From contig NC_088300.1 of NCBI RefSeq assembly GCF_032854445.1, positions 70,034,984 through 70,098,983 on the forward strand: a stretch of 64,000 bases of DNA, given 5' to 3'. The stretch comes from Liolophura sinensis. Lineage: Eukaryota > Mollusca > Polyplacophora > Chitonida > Chitonidae. The notes beneath the pieces were generated by a model. That model was not told the DNA's origin. It ran no database searches and was given only the letters and a program-made list of their open reading frames with translations. This document shows positions 59,870 through 64,000 of the stretch, one piece after another (position 1 is the first letter of the stretch; every line of letters begins with the position of its first letter). The position numbers and the translations under genes are program-made.

Positions 59870-60625
59870 GCAGCTGAACATTTGACAGCTAGGCGCTGAC
59901 GCGCTGACACGCTGACCACTAGACACTGAAACGCTGACCGCTAGGCGCTGAAATGCTGACCGCTAGGCGCAGGCATGCTGGTCACTAGGCGGAGACACGC
60001 GACCACTATGCACAGACACGCTGACCACTAGGTGCAGACACGCTGACCGGTAGGCACTGACACGTAGGCCACTAGGCGCAGGCACGGTGACCACTACACG
60101 CTGACACGCTGACCGCTGGGCGCTGACACACTGACTCCTAGGCGCTGACACGCTGACCACTAGGCGCTGACACGCTAACCACTAGGCGCTGATACACTGA
60201 CCACTAGGCGATGACACGCTGACCACTAGGCGCTGACACCCTGGCCACTACGCGCTGACACCCGGACAGCTAGGCGTTGACACGCTGACCTCTAGGCACT
60301 GACCACTAGGTGCAGGCATGCTGGCCACTAGGCGCTGACACGCTAACTGCTAGATGCTGACACGCTGGCCACCAAGTGCTGAAACGCTGACCACTAGGCG
60401 CTGACCCGCTGACCACTAGGCGCTGACCCGCTGACCACTAGGCGCTGACCCGCTGACCACTAGGCGCAGGCAAGCTGGCCACTAGGTACTGACACGCTGA
60501 CCGCTAGGCGCTGACACGCAGACCGCTAGGCGCTGACCACAAGGTGCTGGCACGCTGGCCACTAGGCGCTAGCAAGCTGCCCACTAGGCGCTGACACGCA
60601 GACCGCTAGGCGCTGACCCCTAATT
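59870..60625 (+). repeat. 22-bp minisatellite, about 34 copies
   Basis: The unit is GCTGACCACTAGGCGCTGAC plus AC, with much variation. It has the same length as the 22-bp satellite at 9.6 kb but is unrelated in sequence. Confidence 0.95.
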
Positions 60626-60752
60626 ACGTTAATGAATGTGCACACAGAGCAGCTGAACATCCATTAGTATGCTATTATGCTTTTTTGATACATGTACGCA
60701 AAACCATAACTCAATACATGCTGTACATTTTATGCAACCAGCCTTAACATTT

Positions 60753-60856
60753 CACCAACCTATGGATGGTCGTGGGGTTTCCCCTCACAATAATGTTGGG
60801 GGCTGTTGTATGTAAAAGTGAAATATTCTTGAATATAGCACAAAAAGTATCAGTAA
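60753..60856 (+). mobile_element. SINE 3' fragment
   Basis: AACCTATGGATGGTCGTGGG, then TTTCCCCTCACAATAATG, then AAAAGTGAAATATTCTTGAA match the family. The head is missing. Confidence 0.75.
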
Positions 60857-61229
60857 CATTTGCTTTGGCTGTTACTGGACGCTGACCCTGTACTTTGTAC
60901 AGCTGTGCTAAAATGAAGGATAATACCTTTTCAGAACCATTTCACAAGCCAGCTTTAGGAATTATGAACCATTTTGGAAAAAAGTCTGGATAACTGTTGA
61001 AGTTCAAATTTAGATAAAAACAAACATAAGTTTGTCCATATTGGACGACATGATCCAAAGTTCTAACTTAATCTGTAACTTCCATAATATGGTAAAACCA
61101 TGTTCCAAATTCCAGTTTCATACCATGGACCGTTTTGATAAAAATACCATGAATTGATAATTTCATACCATGAACCGTTTTGATAACATATACATGTTAC
61201 TTTTTGTGAAGGACATGCCTGTCCCTTAC

Positions 61230-61302
61230 CTTTAAGTCTATCAAAATCTGTATCAAAGACAAGAGGCCTGCGGACACAGGCACACTACCATCCACTAGTT
61301 TC
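61230..61302 (-). CDS. Probable internal exon of the same minus-strand gene
   Basis: A 73-bp open segment lies between a TTGCAG acceptor and a GTAAGG donor. In the frame that ends at phase 0 it encodes KLVDGSVPVSAGLLSLIQIL and then IDLK, a leucine-rich helical piece that suits the helical-repeat gene ending at 55522. The other two frames do not give a better product. An alternative acceptor a few bases inside (after ACTAG) would fit the exon upstream better. It is separated from the next exon by 5 kb that contains mobile and tandem repeats. Confidence 0.45.
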
Positions 61303-61675
61303 CTGCAATAAAACAGCTAACATTGTTCATATGTAGTCATGTTTTGATAAATCATAATATGGAGGGGATTGGACTGGTTTCTGCAACAGCTGATCACACT
61401 TTTTTATTCTGACCAAGGCACAAAAGTCTTTTTTGGGAAAGAAAGAAGTAGCTGTACTATTTCAAAAAGAAGCCAAAAAGTGACAGAAAGCAGAAAGTCT
61501 AAAAAGTCTGCATAGCTACTAATAATAACAAAAATATATAACTAAAACGTAACTGGCATAAAGCTTTTGGTTGTTTCTACAAACAATAAGAACTCTATAC
61601 ATAGACCATGTATTAAAGTGGTACCTACTGTAGTAAATAAAGACGACTGGCACCAGAAAACATCTCTTTAATCAC

Positions 61676-61704
61676 CTTGCAGAACATCTGAGCCTGACAG
61701 ACAG
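61676..61704 (-). CDS. Possible small upstream exon of the same gene
   Basis: Following a TTTTCAG acceptor, one frame reads VCQAQMFCKVIKEMFSGASR with no stop for 26 codons. The donor is ambiguous: GTGATT after AAG (used for these coordinates), or GTGCCA further on near 61654. Neither joins cleanly in phase to the exon at 61302 when the first acceptor there is used, so the model is incomplete. Confidence 0.3.
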
Positions 61705-61804
61705 CTGAAAATAAAATGTATAATGTTCATGTATAAAGGTCACGTACAAACACATGTATATGTAGCCTGATATTGCCTCAATATTTGATGCTTTATTCAT
61801 TCAT

Positions 61805-63310
61805 GGTCAGCAGACTGATACCTGTACCTCTGTCTAACTCAGCTGTACATGTACCTACCTAACCCTGCTGTACCTCTGTCTAACTCAGCTGTACCTATCT
61901 AACCCAGCTGTACATGTACCTACCTAACCCTGCTGTACCTCTGTCTAACTCAGCTGTACCTATCTAACCCAGCTGTACATGTACCTACCTAACCCTGCTG
62001 TACCTCTGTCTAACTCAGCTGTACCTATCTAACCCAGCTGTACATGTACCTACCTAACCCTGCTGTACCTCTGTCTAACTCAGCTGTACCTATCTAACCC
62101 AGCTGTACATGTACCTACCTAACCCTGCTGTACCTCTGTCTAACTCAGCTGTACCTATCTAACCCAGCTGTACATGTACCTACCTAACCCTGCTGTACCT
62201 CTGTCTAACTCAGTTGTACCTCTGTCTAACCCAGCTGTACATGTACCTACCTAACCCTGCTGTACCTCTGTCTAACTCAGCTGTACCTATCTAACCCAGC
62301 TGTACATGTACCTACCTAACCCTGCTGTACCTCTGTCTAACTCAGCTGTACCTCTGTCTAACCCAGCTGTACATGTACCTACCTAACCCTGCTGTACCTC
62401 TGTCTAACTCAGCTGTACCTATCTAACCCAGCTGTACATGTACCTACCTAACCCTGCTGTACCTCTGTCTAACTCAGCTGTACCTATCTAACTCAGCTGT
62501 ACATGTACCTACCTAACCCTGCTGTACCTCTGTCTAACTCAGCTGTACCTATCTAACCCAGCTGTACATGTACCTACCTAACCCTGCTGTACCTCTGTCT
62601 AACTCAGCTGTACCTATCTAACCCAGCTGTACATGTACCTACCTAACCCTGCTGCACCTCTGTCTATAAACACAGCTGTACCTGCCTAACCCAGCAGTAT
62701 GTGTACCTGTCTAACCAAGATGTACCAGTCCAACCCAGGTGTACCTCTGTCTAACTCAGCTGCACCTCTGTCTATAAACACGGCTGTACCTGCCTAACCC
62801 AGCAGTATGTGTACCTGTCTAACCAAGATGTACCAGTCCAACCCAGATGTACCTCTGTCTAACTCAGCTGCACCTCTGTCTATAAACACAACTGTATCTA
62901 CATGCATCTAACCCAGCTGTACATGTACCTGTATAATCCAGGTGTACCTCTGTCTAACACAGCTGTATGTGTCTATAAACACAACTGCACCTGCCTAACC
63001 CAGCTGTACCTATCTAAACCAGCTGTACAAGTACCTGTCTAACCCAGCTGTACATGTACCTACCTAACCCTGCTGTACCTCTGTCTAACCCAGCTGTGCG
63101 TCTGTCTTACCCCGCTGTACCTCTGTCTATAAACACAACAGCACCCATTTAACCCAGTTGTATGTGTACCTTTCTCAGCCATATGTACCTGTCCAACCCA
63201 GATGTACTTGCCTAACCCTGATGTACCTGCCTAACCCAGGTGTACACATGTACCTGTCAAACCCAGCTGTACCAGTCTAACCCAGCTGTACTTGTCTCAC
63301 CCAGGATGGG
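61805..63310 (+). repeat. 65-bp higher-order minisatellite of about 21-bp monomers
   Basis: The main block (61860-62640) is a 65-bp unit made of three related monomers: CTGTACCTCTGTCTAACTCA, GCTGTACCTATCTAACCCAG and CTGTACATGTACCTACCTAA. Beyond 62650 the monomers continue in irregular order, with insertions such as TATAAACACAGCTG. Confidence 0.97.
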
Positions 63311-63928
63311 TTTTGAGGTTTGAGGCAGCAAGGACACAGAAGTTTTTAGATGATTTTTGGTTAACAATCTAGTGTCTAAACAGGCATCCATTTATGAATC
63401 ATCAACCATCATTTACATTCAGGGTTAATAACCGCAGACCAATTTCCAAAACAAACGGTCAATTCACAAAAAAACTGCACCTAAAGTGACGGTCTTTTGA
63501 TGCAGAATCCCAATAACAATCCGAACAGTTTCAACTCGGTCACAACATTGCAACAATATTGCAACAATATTGTAACAATATTCACTAAAGTTGTTTCAAG
63601 TTTCACAAATGAATGATGGGATAAGACAGCTGATCAAGGTTTAATTCTTTGCTTTCTGAGCTGCTTACACATTTTTGGCGCGCTCTGCCGATTTTATTTC
63701 TGCCATAAAAAAAAACGTCATTATTTCAGGGCTGCTGGGCTAAGCCTATGGTAAACCCAACTGTAACGGAAGCTTCATTTAACCTACATGTATTTGCCCT
63801 TCTATGACCCACCACAATAACTTCCAACTAACCCAACTTACACTTTCATCAAACTGACCACCAATTCTGTCTAACTCACTTGCACTTCCATCTAACTGAC
63901 CAACAACTCTGTCTAACCCACTTGCCGT
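63311..63928. other. Right-end sequence, short repeats only
   Basis: Contains a small GCAACAATATT triplication (63547-63583) and a faint continuation of TCTAACTCAC-type words at 63830-63925. No gene seen. Confidence 0.5.
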
Positions 63929-64000
63929 AGTGACCCAGAAGCCTCTCACCAATGCGGTCGCTGTGAGTTCAAGACCAGCTCATGCTGGCTTCCTCTCCGG
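63929..64000 (+). mobile_element. SINE 5' part, cut by the window end
   Basis: AGTGACCCAGAAGCCTCTCA, AATGCGGTCGCTGTGAGTTC (B-box-like), then AGCTCATGCTGGCTTCCTCT. This is the head and body start of the same family as 15791 and 47654. Confidence 0.85.

Overview
The window is animal nuclear DNA, AT-rich and split by spliceosomal introns. It most likely comes from a marine lophotrochozoan, and a bivalve mollusc is the best guess. Reasons: a tandem cluster of collagen-less C1q-domain genes (a family strongly expanded in molluscs), a dispersed tRNA-derived SINE family, and remnants of Ty3/gypsy, Penelope-like and pogo/Tigger-like elements. The species cannot be named from the sequence. There is one 200-base assembly gap (15451-15650).

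Layout, left to right. 1-7.6 kb holds no gene I can support, only micro- and minisatellites. 7.6-24.1 kb (minus strand) is a complete eight-exon tetraspanin gene of 260 residues. Its introns hold a 22-bp satellite (9.64-12.05 kb), a pogo/Tigger-like transposon (12.74-14.09 kb), SINE copies, the gap and a 56-bp array (19.2-20.3 kb). Its last splice acceptor and the coding sequence just after it are repeated five times in tandem. 24-39.5 kb is intergenic, with several inverted-repeat elements and a broken, rearranged Ty3/gypsy gag-pol on the minus strand (33.0-36.2 kb). 39.5-51.7 kb (plus strand) carries three paralogous two-exon C1q-domain genes, each with a signal peptide, a helical or coiled-coil segment and a C-terminal C1q domain, and all with one phase-1 intron at the same place. 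52-55 kb holds a SINE with an internal 29-bp expansion and a 42-bp array. 55.5-61.7 kb (minus strand) holds the 3' exons of a further gene, possibly FANCE-like, whose introns contain a 29-bp array, an inverted Penelope-like remnant and a 22-bp array. 61.8-63.3 kb is a 65-bp higher-order array, and the window ends inside another SINE.

The three C1q genes are one secreted lectin-like or immune-recognition family made by local duplication. The tetraspanin is a membrane scaffold protein with no evident functional link to them. I see no bacterial-type system and no clearly new defence or mobile system. The most interesting items are the five-fold splice-acceptor cassette in the tetraspanin, the vicinal-cysteine C1q paralogues, the inverted-repeat elements (two copies of one family, one of them inside a C1q intron), a minisatellite that grew inside a SINE, and the unusual density of independent minisatellites.
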